DNA from: Paenibacillus tyrphae
GTDB taxonomy: Bacteria; Bacillota; Bacilli; Paenibacillales; NBRC-103111
DNA length: 64,000 bases
Assembly (NCBI RefSeq): GCF_027925525.1
Contig: NZ_BSDJ01000007.1
Span: 124,001-188,000 of the forward strand
Direction: 5' to 3'
The notes beneath the pieces were generated by a model. The model was not told the DNA's origin, ran no database searches, and saw only the letters and a program-made list of their open reading frames with translations. Made by a program: the position numbers and the translations under genes. Positions 22,699-32,334 of the stretch are shown piece by piece; the stretch's first letter is position 1; each line of letters starts with the position of its first letter.

Positions 22699-23958
22699 TT
22701 ACGCGCTTTTTTGCCGGACCAGCTTGGCGCTCATTTGCGGACTAAACTGCTTCTCCCATTTCGAAACCACAATCGTAGCCAGCGCATTGCCGATCACGTT
22801 GACGGTGGCTCGTCCCATATTGAGCAGGAAATCGATGCCCGCGATGAACGCCAGCCCTTCGAGCGGAAGCCCGACCGATTTCAGTGTCGCCAGCAGCACA
22901 ACAAACGACAAGCCGGCGACCCCCGCGATGCCTTTCGAAGTGACCATCAGCACAAGCAGCAGCGAGAGCTGCTCGCCAATCGACATGTGAATGCCGTAAA
23001 GCTGAGCGATAAAGATGGAAGCAAGCGCCTGATACAAGGTGGACCCGTCCAGATTGAACGTATAGCCGAGCGGAATAACGAAGGAAACGATCGATTTCGG
23101 ACAGCCGTATTTTTCCATCTTCTCCATCAGCTTGGGCAGCACGGTTTCCGAGCTGGCTGTAGAAAAGGTCAGGATCAGCTCGTCCTTCAGCAGGTTGAGC
23201 AGGGCGAAAAGCTTGATGTTCACCAGCTTGGCCACCGCCCCGAAGCAAATGACGACAAAGAAAGCCATCGCGCCGTAGGTCACGAGAATCAATTTGCCCA
23301 AAGGAAGCAGCGATTGCACGCCGAATTTCGACACCGTCACCCCGATCAGCCCGAACACCCCGAATGGAGCCGCTTTCATCACATATCCGACGACATTGAA
23401 CATCGTTTCGGACACCATTTTGAACATGGCGACCAGCGGTGCGCCTCTCTCCCCGAGCGCTGCCAGCCCTAGCCCGAAAATAACCGAGAAAAAGATGATC
23501 GCCAGCAAATCGCCCTTCGCCATGGAGTCGACGATATTGGTCGGGACGATGTTGATCAGCATATCGAAATGCCCTTTGGCCTCGACTTGATTCGTCGTCT
23601 CGACGTATTTGGAGATATCCCCTTTCGACAGCTCCTGCATGTTGACACCGGCCCCGGGATGGAAAAAGTTCGCGAAAAACAAGCCGACCACGATCGCCAG
23701 CGTCGTGACGATTTCAAAATACAGTATCGTGCGGAAGCCGAGCGTTCCGAGCCGCTTGGCATTCCCCATTCCTGCGACGCCAACGACAATGCTGGAGATG
23801 ACGATCGGGACGACAATCATTTTGATCAGCCGGAGAAAAATATCGCCGAGCGGCTTCAAGTACGCCTCTACCCCGGGGTTTTTGTAAAAAATGATGCCGA
23901 CGATAATTCCCGCCACCAGCCCCGCGAAGATTTGATACGCGATTCCAAACTTTTTCAT
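22699..23958 (-). CDS. Dicarboxylate/amino acid:cation symporter (DAACS)
   Basis: A 419-residue secondary transporter of the GltP/DctA family. Hallmarks: start GIAYQIFAGLVAGIIVGIIF, serine-rich hairpin equivalent FSTASSETVLPKLM, substrate segment VIPLGYTFNLDGSTLYQAL (NxDG) and GIDFLLNMGRATVNVIGNA. GGTGGGGGG lies just before ATG 23958. It diverges from an L-2-hydroxyglutarate oxidase gene and shares its control region with three TTGTnnnACAA sites, so the likely cargo is a C5 dicarboxylate such as 2-hydroxyglutarate, glutarate or 2-oxoglutarate rather than glutamate. That cargo is inferred. Confidence 0.85.
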   Translation of the reverse strand: MKKFGIAYQIFAGLVAGIIVGIIFYKNPGVEAYLKPLGDIFLRLIKMIVVPIVISSIVVGVAGMGNAKRLGTLGFRTILYFEIVTTLAIVVGLFFANFFHPGAGVNMQELSKGDISKYVETTNQVEAKGHFDMLINIVPTNIVDSMAKGDLLAIIFFSVIFGLGLAALGERGAPLVAMFKMVSETMFNVVGYVMKAAPFGVFGLIGVTVSKFGVQSLLPLGKLILVTYGAMAFFVVICFGAVAKLVNIKLFALLNLLKDELILTFSTASSETVLPKLMEKMEKYGCPKSIVSFVIPLGYTFNLDGSTLYQALASIFIAQLYGIHMSIGEQLSLLLVLMVTSKGIAGVAGLSFVVLLATLKSVGLPLEGLAFIAGIDFLLNMGRATVNVIGNALATIVVSKWEKQFSPQMSAKLVRQKSA

Positions 23959-23979
23959 AATGTCCCCCCACCTTCTAAG

Positions 23980-23990
23980 TTGTTGAACAA
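23980..23990. promoter_or_regulatory. FadR-type operator 1
   Basis: TTGTTGAACAA fits the FadR-subfamily consensus TNGTNNNACNA. It lies about 20 bases upstream of the symporter start codon. Confidence 0.6.
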
Positions 23991-24011
23991 AAACAACAGA
24001 CCACGCCTAAG

Positions 24012-24022
24012 TTGTTATACAA
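24012..24022. promoter_or_regulatory. FadR-type operator 2
   Basis: TTGTTATACAA sits within AAGTTGTTATACAAA (24009-24023), whose exact reverse complement recurs at 24150-24164. Confidence 0.65.
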
Positions 24023-24038
24023 ATCTCCCACAAAACAC

Positions 24039-24068
24039 TTGCATTTTCGACAAACCATCGCGTATGAT
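24039..24068 (+). promoter_or_regulatory. Candidate lhgO promoter
   Basis: TTGCAT (24039-24044) and TATGAT (24063-24068) with an 18-base spacer face lhgO. Operator 2 lies just upstream and operator 3 downstream of it. Confidence 0.45.
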
Positions 24069-24150
24069 AGCGATATGTGTATGACAAATTTCACAATCAC
24101 ATCATACAAAAGCGTTTTCATTTTGTCTATAGCTAATTTTAAATCTATTT

Positions 24151-24161
24151 TTGTATAACAA
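24151..24161. promoter_or_regulatory. FadR-type operator 3
   Basis: TTGTATAACAA is the inverted copy of operator 2 (15-base perfect match including flanks, 24150-24164). It lies 46 bases before the lhgO start, where a bound repressor would block lhgO transcription; with operator 2 it could support looping. Confidence 0.65.
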
Positions 24162-24206
24162 CTTTTAGGGACATCGGAATGAACGACTCGAGAGGAGAGG
24201 AAAAAT

Positions 24207-25421
24207 ATGTATGACTACATTGTGATTGGCGGCGGCATTGTCGGACTTTCGACAGGGTATGCGCTCACCCGCCGGTATCCGCAGGCGAAAATTCTCGTCA
24301 TGGAAAAGGAGGACCGGCTCGCCTTTCATCAAACCGGGCATAACAGCGGCGTCATTCACTCCGGCATTTATTACAAGCCCGGCAGCCTGAAGGCGCGTTT
24401 TTCCAAAGAAGGCGGGGATGCGCTGCGCCGCTTTTGCGACCAGCACGGGATCGCTTACGATATGTGCGGGAAAGTGATTGTAGCCACGGAGGCGGAGGAG
24501 CTGCCGCTGCTGGAAAACTTGTACGCACGCGGCCTGCAGCACAAGCTGGATCTGGAGCTGATCGACGCCGAACAGCTTCACGCCATCGAGCCTCACGCTG
24601 CCGGTCTGCGGGCGATCCGCGTCAATGCAGCCGGTATCGTCGATTATAAGAAAGTGGCCGTGGCGTTCGCGGACGTCATTCGGCAGCGGGGCGGCGACGT
24701 CCTCTTGAATACTGAGGCCCAGCGCATCCGGGAAGGAAGCGAAGGGATCGAGGTCGAATGTAATAACGGAACCTACCGGACGCATTACCTGATCAACTGC
24801 GCCGGGCTGCACTGCGACCGGATCGCGGCTATGCAGGGCTTGACGACCGGCATGAAGATCGTTCCTTTTCGCGGAGAATATTACGAATTGAAGCCGGAGA
24901 AGCATGGGCTGGTCAAGCACTTGATTTATCCCGTGCCGAATCCGAATTTCCCTTTTCTGGGCGTGCATTTTACGCGGATGATCGACGGCCACGTTCACGC
25001 CGGTCCGAACGCCGTGCTGAGCCTTAAGCGGGAAGGCTACCGGAAGACGGATTTTGACCTCCGCGATTTTATGGAAGTGATGACGTACCCGGCATTCTGG
25101 AAAATCGCCAAGCAGAACATGGGAGAAGGCTTGAAGGAAATCGTCCGCTCGTTTAGCAAAGCCGTGTTCGTACGCAGCCTCCAGCGGCTGATCCCGGAAA
25201 TCCGGGAGGACGACTTGATCCCGTCTGCGAACGGCGTGCGCGCGCAGGCCTTAACGAAGGACGGAAAGCTCGCCGACGATTTTCTGATCGTGCAGAACGA
25301 GCGCTCCATCCATATTCTCAACGCGCCCTCCCCGGCCGCTACCGCATCGATTGCCATCGGAGAGTCGATCAGCGAGCGCATTCCGGAACCGAAGCATTCC
25401 ATTCCCTATGCCGTAGGGTAA
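24207..25421 (+). CDS. lhgO: L-2-hydroxyglutarate oxidase
   Basis: A 404-residue FAD enzyme that oxidises L-2-hydroxyglutarate to 2-oxoglutarate at the membrane. The dinucleotide-binding motif GGGIVGLSTGYAL opens the protein, followed by the very typical FHQTGHNSGVIHSGIYYKPG, which contains the active-site His region. The segment PVPNPNFPFLGVHFTRMIDG and the C-terminal APSPAATASIAIG also fit the LhgO family. A good site (GAGGAGAGG) precedes ATG 24207. It is followed after 18 bases by its probable regulator and divergent from the DAACS symporter. Confidence 0.92.
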   Translation: MYDYIVIGGGIVGLSTGYALTRRYPQAKILVMEKEDRLAFHQTGHNSGVIHSGIYYKPGSLKARFSKEGGDALRRFCDQHGIAYDMCGKVIVATEAEELPLLENLYARGLQHKLDLELIDAEQLHAIEPHAAGLRAIRVNAAGIVDYKKVAVAFADVIRQRGGDVLLNTEAQRIREGSEGIEVECNNGTYRTHYLINCAGLHCDRIAAMQGLTTGMKIVPFRGEYYELKPEKHGLVKHLIYPVPNPNFPFLGVHFTRMIDGHVHAGPNAVLSLKREGYRKTDFDLRDFMEVMTYPAFWKIAKQNMGEGLKEIVRSFSKAVFVRSLQRLIPEIREDDLIPSANGVRAQALTKDGKLADDFLIVQNERSIHILNAPSPAATASIAIGESISERIPEPKHSIPYAVG

Positions 25422-25439
25422 GAAGGATGAGGAAACGAT

Positions 25440-26138
25440 ATGGCCAAAAAAGAGAAGATTTCGCAAAAAATTGTGCGCGACGTGCTCGCGATGATTGAGG
25501 AAGGGCGGTTTCCGGCGGGATCCAAGCTGCCCACGGAAACCGAGCTGGCTGCGCATTTTGGCGTCAGCCGGCTGCCGGTCCGGGAAGCCCTCAGCGTGCT
25601 TCAGGCGATGGGGATCGTCTCCTCGCAGCAGGGCGGCGGAAGCTACGTGGAAGACGCCATCCCCTCTTCCCTGCTCCAGCACTTTCAAATTCAATATGCC
25701 GACGCCGAAAGCATCCGGCATTTGTTTGAAATGCGCAAAATTTTGGAGCCGGAAGCCGCCGCTCTCGCCGCAGCCAGACGGACGCCGGAGCAGCTCGCGA
25801 GCATCCGCGAGGCGTTGAAACGAATGGAGGACGATTTGAACACGGAGGGCGGGACGGCGCAGGAAGCGGATTTTGAATTTCACCGCTCGATTATTGCGGC
25901 GACGAACAATCCGATCCTGATCCGCATGATGGAAAGCCTTTCTTCGCTGTACCGCAAATCGCTCGAAATTACGCTCAAGCAAAACATCGGCTTGAAACGG
26001 AAAAAGCAAGTCGTCTACAACGAACACGAAAATATTTTGCTGGCGATTGAAGCCGGAGAGCCGGAGCTGGCCAAAGTACAATCCGTGATTCACGTCCGGA
26101 ATGTGGAGAAAAAGCTCTTTTTGTTTCTTGAATCGTGA
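25440..26138 (+). CDS. FadR-subfamily GntR regulator
   Basis: A 232-residue regulator. The N-terminal winged helix (about 8-72) reads SKLPTETELAAHFGVSRLPV then VREALSVLQ, and the C-terminal all-helical FCD domain binds an organic acid, with Asp/His metal ligands suggested by DFEFHRSI and NEHENILLAI. Members near lhgO in other bacteria (CsiR/GlaR) respond to glutarate or 2-hydroxyglutarate. It is co-oriented with lhgO. Three TNGTNNNACNA sites in the shared promoter region are its likely targets. Confidence 0.88.
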   Translation: MAKKEKISQKIVRDVLAMIEEGRFPAGSKLPTETELAAHFGVSRLPVREALSVLQAMGIVSSQQGGGSYVEDAIPSSLLQHFQIQYADAESIRHLFEMRKILEPEAAALAAARRTPEQLASIREALKRMEDDLNTEGGTAQEADFEFHRSIIAATNNPILIRMMESLSSLYRKSLEITLKQNIGLKRKKQVVYNEHENILLAIEAGEPELAKVQSVIHVRNVEKKLFLFLES

Positions 26139-26139
26139 A

Positions 26140-27483
26140 TCAGTCACTGCCCTCGGCTGCTTCGTAACGAATCGTTCCCGGCTCCCGGCGGAAGCCGCGC
26201 GTCATCCAGAGCAGGTACAACAGGCCAAGCAGCGTCCACGCGCCGCCGAGCATAAGGGAATTGCGCTCCAGATGTGTCCAGAAAAATAAGACGAAGCCGA
26301 TGCCGGCCAGCGGAAGCAGCAAGTAGCGCAGGAGCGCCCACCAGGACCGCTGCTTTTCCCGTAATATATAGTGGATGATGACGGATAAATTTACAAAAGT
26401 AAATGCCGTCAGCGCGCCGAAGTTGACGAACGACGTGGCGACGAGCAGATCCAGCACGAGCGCCGTCAGCGAAATGAGGCCGATCAACAGGATGTTGAAC
26501 ACCGGCGTGCCGAGCGAGCGGTGGATGTACCCGAACACCGGACCAGGTAGCGTCCGGTCCCGCCCCATCGCGAACAGAAGACGCGATCCACTGAGCTGCG
26601 ACACGAGTCCCGAGGCCAGCGTGGAGGTAAGCGCAGCGGCCAAGAACACGGCCTGAAACAGGACGCCGCCGAGCGCCAGCGCGATTTCGGCGGACGCGCC
26701 TTCCGGGTTGTTCAATACGGACACGTCCGGGAACAGCCTTTGCGCAAAATACGAGGCGGTGAAAAACAGTCCGCCGCCGAGCATCGTAATCCATAGAATG
26801 CCTCTCGGAATCGTCGTGCGGGGCTCTACCGTTTCTTCGGACAAGGTCGTCACCGCATCGAAGCCGAGGAAGGCAAAGCACAAGATCGACGCTCCGGTGA
26901 GCAGCGCTCCCCAGCTCGCATCCGCGGACAGCAGCGGCTGCGCCGATACGAGTGCCTCTCCGCCCGCGCTCAGCCGGTATGCGGCCAGCACGACGAACAG
27001 CGCCACGACAAGAAACTGAAACGCCACGAACAGCGCATTCACCGAGACGGAGACGTTGACGTTAAACAAGCACAGCGTCGTAATCAGCACCACAAATCCG
27101 GCGACCCATACCCACTGGGGCACATCGGGGAACGCCGACGATAAATAAATCCCGGTGAGCAGCGCGTTCATCATCGGCAGAAACAAATAGTCGAGCAGCG
27201 AGACCCAGCCGACCATAAAGCCCGCGTGCGGCCCAAGCGTCTGCCGGGTATACGTATAGGCGCTTCCCGCTGACGGGTACACCTTCACCATGTGGCCGTA
27301 GCTCATCGCCGTGAACAGCACCGCCGCAATCGTAAGCAGATACGCGGCCGGCACATGCCCCGCCGTCACTTCGGATACGATGCCGAACGTATCGAATACG
27401 GCCATCGGGGCCATATAGCCGACCCCCATCGCCACAATATGCCAAAGCTTCAGCCGACGCTGCAATACCGGTTTACGTTCCAT
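26140..27483 (-). CDS. APC-family amino acid permease
   Basis: A 447-residue permease with about 12 helices. LKLWHIVAMGVGYMAPMAVFD is the first helix with the unwound Gly-rich substrate segment; FLGFDAVTTLSEETVEPRTT is the hallmark helix-6 region. ATG 27483 is chosen because GGAGG lies five bases before it (GTG 27495 also in frame). It abuts the FadR regulator tail-to-tail with no gap. The substrate (amino acid or polyamine, putrescine-importer-like) is uncertain. Confidence 0.82.
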   Translation of the reverse strand: MERKPVLQRRLKLWHIVAMGVGYMAPMAVFDTFGIVSEVTAGHVPAAYLLTIAAVLFTAMSYGHMVKVYPSAGSAYTYTRQTLGPHAGFMVGWVSLLDYLFLPMMNALLTGIYLSSAFPDVPQWVWVAGFVVLITTLCLFNVNVSVSVNALFVAFQFLVVALFVVLAAYRLSAGGEALVSAQPLLSADASWGALLTGASILCFAFLGFDAVTTLSEETVEPRTTIPRGILWITMLGGGLFFTASYFAQRLFPDVSVLNNPEGASAEIALALGGVLFQAVFLAAALTSTLASGLVSQLSGSRLLFAMGRDRTLPGPVFGYIHRSLGTPVFNILLIGLISLTALVLDLLVATSFVNFGALTAFTFVNLSVIIHYILREKQRSWWALLRYLLLPLAGIGFVLFFWTHLERNSLMLGGAWTLLGLLYLLWMTRGFRREPGTIRYEAAEGSD

Positions 27484-27524
27484 GCGATCCTCCACCTATT
27501 CTAAGATACACGTTCCAATTGATG

Positions 27525-28892
27525 TTACTTGGCGAAAGCCGCAAGTCCGAGCCGCGCCTTCCGTTGAACGCTCGCCAGCCGGGCGAACAAGCCGAGCGCG
27601 CCCAGAGCCAGGCCGGATATTAGACCGATCCAATAGCCGTATGCGCCAAGATCGGTATAATTCGCCAGCCCGTAGCCGACCGGCAAACCGACGACCCAAT
27701 ACGAAACAAGGGCGACGATGAAGGTCACATTCACGTCCTTGTAGCCGCGCAGCGCTCCCTGAATCGGGGCGGCGATGGCATCCGACAGCTGGAAAAAAAT
27801 CGCATAGATCAGAAAATGCTGGGTCAAAGCGAGCACGTCCGGCTCCCTTGTGTAAATTCCGGCCACCTGCTCGTTAAACAGCCATAACACGACCGCGCAG
27901 AGCAGCGACATCCCGACCGCAAGGCCGATGCCCAGATAGCCGTACTGTCTGGCGTCCTTGTACCGTCCCGCCCCGGCTTCGAAGCCGACCAGTATCGTCA
28001 GCGACAAGGAGATGCTGAGCGGAATCATATACAGGAACGAGGCGAAGTTGATCGCCGCTTGATGCGCCGCGATCGTTACCGTGTTGAAGTTGCTCATCAG
28101 CAGCGTGACCGCGGCGAAAATACTCGTTTCGAACAAAATGGCGAAGCCGATCGGCACGCCCATCTTCAGCAGCTCTTTCCAGACGGACACCGACACGCGG
28201 TACAGCTTGCGGAAAATGCCGAACGCGGCGAACGGCTGCATGCGGGCGGCCACGGCCAAAGCTACGAGAAAAATGACCCAGTACGTAATCGCCGAAGCGA
28301 CGCCGGTTCCCGCGCCGCCCAATGCGGGCAGCCCCATTTTGCCGTAGATCAGCACATAGTTCAGCCCCCCGTTGACCGGCAGCGACAGCAGCGTGATGAA
28401 CATTGTCACCTTCGTGTGGCCAAGAGCATCGATAAAGCAGCGCAGTACCGTATATAAGAACAGCGGCAAAATGCCGAACGCAATCGAAATCAGGAACAAG
28501 CGGGCAATTCGGCGCACCGGCTCCTCCAAGTTCATATTCTCCAAAATCGGATTCAGCGCGAACGCTCCGGCCAATAGCACCGCAGCCGATACTGCGACGG
28601 CCAAATAGAGCGCCTGCACGACCTTAAATGGAATTTCCTCTTTACGGCCCGCCCCTACCAGTTGGGCGACCATCGGCGTAACGGAAAACAAGATGCCGCT
28701 GAGTCCGGTCTGTATCGGAATCCAGATGCTGGTGCCTATCGCCACCCCCGCCAAATCCTTGGCGCTCACATGCCCCGACATGAACGTATCGAAGAAGTTC
28801 ATCGCAAACATTGCAAGCTGCGTCACCAGGATGGGAAGCAAAATGACGAGCAATTGTTTTATTTTTTGAGATAGCTTGTCTGTCGATTTCAT
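27525..28892 (-). CDS. MATE-family multidrug/metabolite exporter
   Basis: A 455-residue protein with 12 helices in two MATE halves. The start [20 protein letters not shown] corresponds to the MATE helix 1-2 region, and [19 protein letters not shown] begins the second half with its conserved VGxxxGA. It exports cationic drugs or metabolites using Na+ or H+. AAAGGAGG is 14 bases from ATG 28892, rather far. Same strand as the APC permease 41 bases downstream, so they could share a transcript. Confidence 0.88.
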   Translation of the reverse strand: MKSTDKLSQKIKQLLVILLPILVTQLAMFAMNFFDTFMSGHVSAKDLAGVAIGTSIWIPIQTGLSGILFSVTPMVAQLVGAGRKEEIPFKVVQALYLAVAVSAAVLLAGAFALNPILENMNLEEPVRRIARLFLISIAFGILPLFLYTVLRCFIDALGHTKVTMFITLLSLPVNGGLNYVLIYGKMGLPALGGAGTGVASAITYWVIFLVALAVAARMQPFAAFGIFRKLYRVSVSVWKELLKMGVPIGFAILFETSIFAAVTLLMSNFNTVTIAAHQAAINFASFLYMIPLSISLSLTILVGFEAGAGRYKDARQYGYLGIGLAVGMSLLCAVVLWLFNEQVAGIYTREPDVLALTQHFLIYAIFFQLSDAIAAPIQGALRGYKDVNVTFIVALVSYWVVGLPVGYGLANYTDLGAYGYWIGLISGLALGALGLFARLASVQRKARLGLAAFAK

Positions 28893-29072
28893 GATTAAAA
28901 TTCCGAACCTCCTTTTACCTTTCTTGCAGCCGCATCATTCCAGTTTATGCGATGAAAGGGATTGCAGGCAAGATTTTTTTGCGGGCTGGTTGTGGGAAGA
29001 CCATACGGGAAACAAGGCAAGCAGGCAAAAGGACAGACGGGCATGGATCGCTGTGACGAACGACGCTGCTTC

Positions 29073-29101
29073 TTTACAACGTCCTCTTCAAGATCCATAA
29101 T
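29073..29101 (+). promoter_or_regulatory. Promoter of the EamA gene
   Basis: TTTACA (29073-29078), 17 bases, CATAAT (29096-29101). The start would lie about 32 bases before ATG 29140. Confidence 0.6.
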
Positions 29102-29139
29102 ACAATGAGTACCAAATTATGGAGGAGTATCGAGAAGTC

Positions 29140-30081
29140 ATGAAATCTGCAGTTCCTTATTTGCAAGTCGCAGCGGCGATGCTGATCGTCGGAAGCTTCG
29201 TCATCGTCAATAAAATCATTATCCGCATGTTTCCCGTGTTTTTGGCCTCCGAGCTTCGGCTGTTGACCGGCGCCATCATTATGACGCTGCTTCTGCTCGC
29301 TCGCGAAGGACGTTTTCCGGCCCTGACGAAGAGAGATTGGGTCGTTTTATTTTTCCAATCGTTTATCGGCGTGTTTCTGTTCAGCTTCTTTATGCTGTAC
29401 GGCCTAACCTACACGACGGCGCTGGAGAGCGGCATCATCACAAGCATGACCCCGGTGATGGTCGGACTGATTTCGCTGTTGTTTTTCCGGGAGCGGCTGC
29501 GGTGGAATCAAACGGCAGGCATCGTATGCGCCGTCCTCGGAGCGCTCGCCATCAATATTTTCGGCGGCATGTTCAATGCGTCCTGGAGCTTGCATACGTT
29601 GTGGGGAAACCTGCTCGTGCTGTTGGCCGTTGCCGGGGAAGGCGTGTTCTTGACGTTCGGCAAGCTTGTCTCCAAGCAGGTCAGCCCGATCGCCATCGCG
29701 ACGATGACGAGCTTGCTCGGCTCGGCGTTTTTTTTGCCGTTTGCGGCCTACAATGCGGCAAGCTTCGATTTTGCTGCGGTGAGCTCGACGGATTGGCTGC
29801 TTGTGCTGTACACGGGAGTCGTGATTACAGTCATCGCCACGATATTGCTGAACCAGGGGATGGCGAAAATTTCGGCGGGCTCGTCGGCGGCTTTTACCGC
29901 ATTGATGCCCCTCAGCACCATCATCATGTCGGCGTTGTTTTTGCATGAGTCGTTTTACTGGTACCATTTTCTAGGGATTGCCTTCGTCTTTGCCGGGATT
30001 GCGTTTGCGACCTTGCCCTCATTAAGGCCGAAACGGGATACGAAGCTGTCGGCACAGCCAAAAGGCTACGAGGGAGTGTGA
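29140..30081 (+). CDS. EamA/DMT-family transporter
   Basis: A 313-residue protein with ten helices in two EamA repeats, each with the conserved Pro and Gly positions (GLTYTTALESGIITSMTPVM in the first, MAKISAGSSAAFTALMPLST in the second). Likely an exporter of amino acids or other metabolites. ATG 29140 has GGAGGAG 12-18 bases upstream; the ATG at 29119 has none. It runs to within about 50 bases of the next gene, so the two may be co-transcribed. Confidence 0.85.
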   Translation: MKSAVPYLQVAAAMLIVGSFVIVNKIIIRMFPVFLASELRLLTGAIIMTLLLLAREGRFPALTKRDWVVLFFQSFIGVFLFSFFMLYGLTYTTALESGIITSMTPVMVGLISLLFFRERLRWNQTAGIVCAVLGALAINIFGGMFNASWSLHTLWGNLLVLLAVAGEGVFLTFGKLVSKQVSPIAIATMTSLLGSAFFLPFAAYNAASFDFAAVSSTDWLLVLYTGVVITVIATILLNQGMAKISAGSSAAFTALMPLSTIIMSALFLHESFYWYHFLGIAFVFAGIAFATLPSLRPKRDTKLSAQPKGYEGV

Positions 30082-30131
30082 TCCCAAAAGCCGTCGTTGA
30101 AACATTTTACAGAGGGAGAGTGTGTACAGCA

Positions 30132-31562
30132 ATGAAAAAAAACGGACGATGGATCTTAACCTCTATAATCGCTGCAAGCATGGCGCTTCCCTTTACCCCC
30201 TCACCCGCCAAAGCGGCAGCAGGCGTAAAGATCATGCTGCCGACCTATGCCGTGAACGTGGACGGAAAAAAAATCGACAATATCCATTTGGCGTATCCGC
30301 TCATTAATTATAACGGGGTCACTTATTTTCCGTTAACCTGGAATGTCGGCGCAGGTTTGGGGCTGGGGATTTCCTGGAGTCCCGATACCGGACTGTCCGT
30401 CCAATCCCATAACACGAAGCAAAACGAGCTGTCCATGGAAGCCGGGCCAACCAATACCCAAGCATCGTATACGGCACAAATCGCACCTTTTCCCGTGACG
30501 ATTGACGGTCAGACGATCAGCAATGAGACAGCGACTTATCCTCTATTGACGTTCCGTGATGTGACGTACTTCCCGATGACTTGGGAGTTCACAGTAAACC
30601 GATTCGGCTGGAAAACCTCTTGGGATGACCGGACCGGCTACTCCATTTTCACCCAACAGCAGAGCCTGGTTTGGGACCGCCTGATTTACGATGACGCGTC
30701 CTTCTTGTATGCTGCCGCTACATATAATGGCGGTAATCGGATCGTTAAGATCCCGAAAGATTTCCAAGGCGTGCCTGAGCTATTGAATGACGAGGAAGCG
30801 GCGAAGGTTCGACAGCTTGCTTATCCGTCACCGGAGCTAAACACCGCCAAACAAACCGAGCGAAAAGGGGATAAATTATATGGGGGAGGGGCCGAGCTTC
30901 TCGATGTCAAAGCCCACACGGAGAAGCATACGGCGCTGTACGGGCCCGGAATCAGCGATGTGCAGTACGACGAGCATGTCGTGAAAATGAATAATGGCGG
31001 CACCGTGTTCAATCTGGCTTTGCGCGCGCCACTAGCGAGCATGACGATCGCGGACCCTGATACGCACACTTACTTCGTCAAGAACGGCAAGTCCTTTGAG
31101 ATCCAAGCCTTTGACAAAACGATCCAAGGCACGGAAAACGCAGAGGGTGGAATATGGTTATGGAGCTACGCTCCGACAACGCAGAAGTCCGGCAACCCTA
31201 TCGGCAGCAGCGGCTCGATCGGCAAGGTGCTTTGGATCGATAACGAGGGGAATACCCGTTTGTGGAACGATACGCTGAAGGCGGAGCAGCTGCGCGTACT
31301 CAAAGCCGATAAACACGCACTGATCGTCGAGGCGTACCGGCTGACAAGCCCGGTCACCGAACCGTCCGCCGCCACCCAAGGCTATTTCCGACTTCAATCA
31401 GACGGCTCCTACGAAAAATTGGCCGACTACTCCAACAGACATGGGTATGCCGACCGGCAAGGAAATTTATATGAACTGAGCGGGCCGAATCAGATCAAAA
31501 ATCTTACGAAAAACCTCAGCCGCCAGTGGAAAGACAGCGAATTAGCTTCAGGCCAAAAATAA
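30132..31562 (+). CDS. Secreted stalk-like protein with copper-amine-oxidase N-like repeats
   Basis: A 476-residue exported protein. A clear signal peptide (KKNGRWILTSIIAASMALPF, cleavage near PAKAAA) starts at ATG 30132. Two tandem repeats follow: VNVDGKKIDN with YPLINYNGVTYFPLTW and VTIDGQTISN with YPLLTFRDVTYFPMTW. This fits the stalk or Cu-amine-oxidase N-like domain common in Paenibacillus and Bacillus cell-surface proteins. The remaining ~330 residues look beta-rich, ending in YADRQGNLYELSGPN. The function is unknown. A paralogue with the same two repeats and domain order is at 55255-56775 on the other strand. Confidence 0.75.
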   Translation: MKKNGRWILTSIIAASMALPFTPSPAKAAAGVKIMLPTYAVNVDGKKIDNIHLAYPLINYNGVTYFPLTWNVGAGLGLGISWSPDTGLSVQSHNTKQNELSMEAGPTNTQASYTAQIAPFPVTIDGQTISNETATYPLLTFRDVTYFPMTWEFTVNRFGWKTSWDDRTGYSIFTQQQSLVWDRLIYDDASFLYAAATYNGGNRIVKIPKDFQGVPELLNDEEAAKVRQLAYPSPELNTAKQTERKGDKLYGGGAELLDVKAHTEKHTALYGPGISDVQYDEHVVKMNNGGTVFNLALRAPLASMTIADPDTHTYFVKNGKSFEIQAFDKTIQGTENAEGGIWLWSYAPTTQKSGNPIGSSGSIGKVLWIDNEGNTRLWNDTLKAEQLRVLKADKHALIVEAYRLTSPVTEPSAATQGYFRLQSDGSYEKLADYSNRHGYADRQGNLYELSGPNQIKNLTKNLSRQWKDSELASGQK

Positions 31563-31641
31563 CCGGGCTCCAGTACCGGGGAACCCGACAGTGCCGTTCT
31601 TTTAACAAGAGCCAGCCGACCGGATATAGCGATAGGAACAT

Positions 31642-32202
31642 TCACTGTGGGCTGGAGCTGCCGGATAGCTGCTCGCTTAAGCTGCGGTTAAGCTCCACGA
31701 TTCCTTCGTATTGCTTTATCGTTAAGGAAGCTTTTCCTCCCTCCTCCGATCCGGCAGTATAGTAAATTTTATAAATTAAAGGGATCAGCGCTGTTGAGGC
31801 ATTCTTCAATGCCGAATAGTTTGCCCGGTCGGTTTCGGTAAACCCGTTATGTTCTTTATAGCTTCTCTGTAAGCCTTCCGTTATTTCCAGCATGTTATTG
31901 GCGATCGGGTTCAGCAGATTCGTATGCGTCGCACGATCGATCGTATCCGAATAAGCTTCGATCGCAGCAAGCCTGCGATTCATGCCGGCTACGGATTCTA
32001 TGGTCAATGGCCCGTTGTGATTCCCGACGATCTCATCGTAATTGCTTAGAATCATATAAAGCGCATGTCCTGCGATGCTTTCCAATTCCATGTTGTTTCC
32101 TTGACGGCGTTCATAAAGTTCGTAGAGGTTCGAAGCCACCATCCATAATAAGACAAAAGAAACGAACAAGAGAAACGTATTTTTCTTCTGAACCAAATTC
32201 AC
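31642..32202 (-). CDS. Membrane-anchored helical protein, unknown
   Basis: A 186-residue protein with one N-terminal membrane helix (TFLLFVSFVLLWMVASNLY) and a mostly helical extracytoplasmic domain of about 155 residues (ALYMILSNYDEIV, NMLEITEGLQRSYKEHN). It resembles a four-helix sensor bundle without the signalling part. GTG 32202 has TAGGAGCGG just upstream. No family is recognised and no partner kinase is adjacent. Alone between the stalk-like gene and the peptide ABC operon. Confidence 0.55.
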   Translation of the reverse strand: MNLVQKKNTFLLFVSFVLLWMVASNLYELYERRQGNNMELESIAGHALYMILSNYDEIVGNHNGPLTIESVAGMNRRLAAIEAYSDTIDRATHTNLLNPIANNMLEITEGLQRSYKEHNGFTETDRANYSALKNASTALIPLIYKIYYTAGSEEGGKASLTIKQYEGIVELNRSLSEQLSGSSSPQ

Positions 32203-32296
32203 CCGCTCCTACCGTCTGTTGAATTAAGTCTAGTATACGGTTTTGTTTGAAAAAGAGCATTGGGCGTTGGCAAACGATTCCATGACGCGGGAATGA

Positions 32297-32327
32297 CAAA
32301 AGCTGCCTGGCGTGCATTCCAGACAGC
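32297..32327 (-). terminator. Terminator of the peptide ABC operon
   Basis: On the minus strand a nine-base-pair stem with one mismatch (32302-32310 with 32319-32327) is followed by TTTT. It lies eight bases past the OppF stop. Confidence 0.6.
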
Positions 32328-32334
32328 CTTCATG

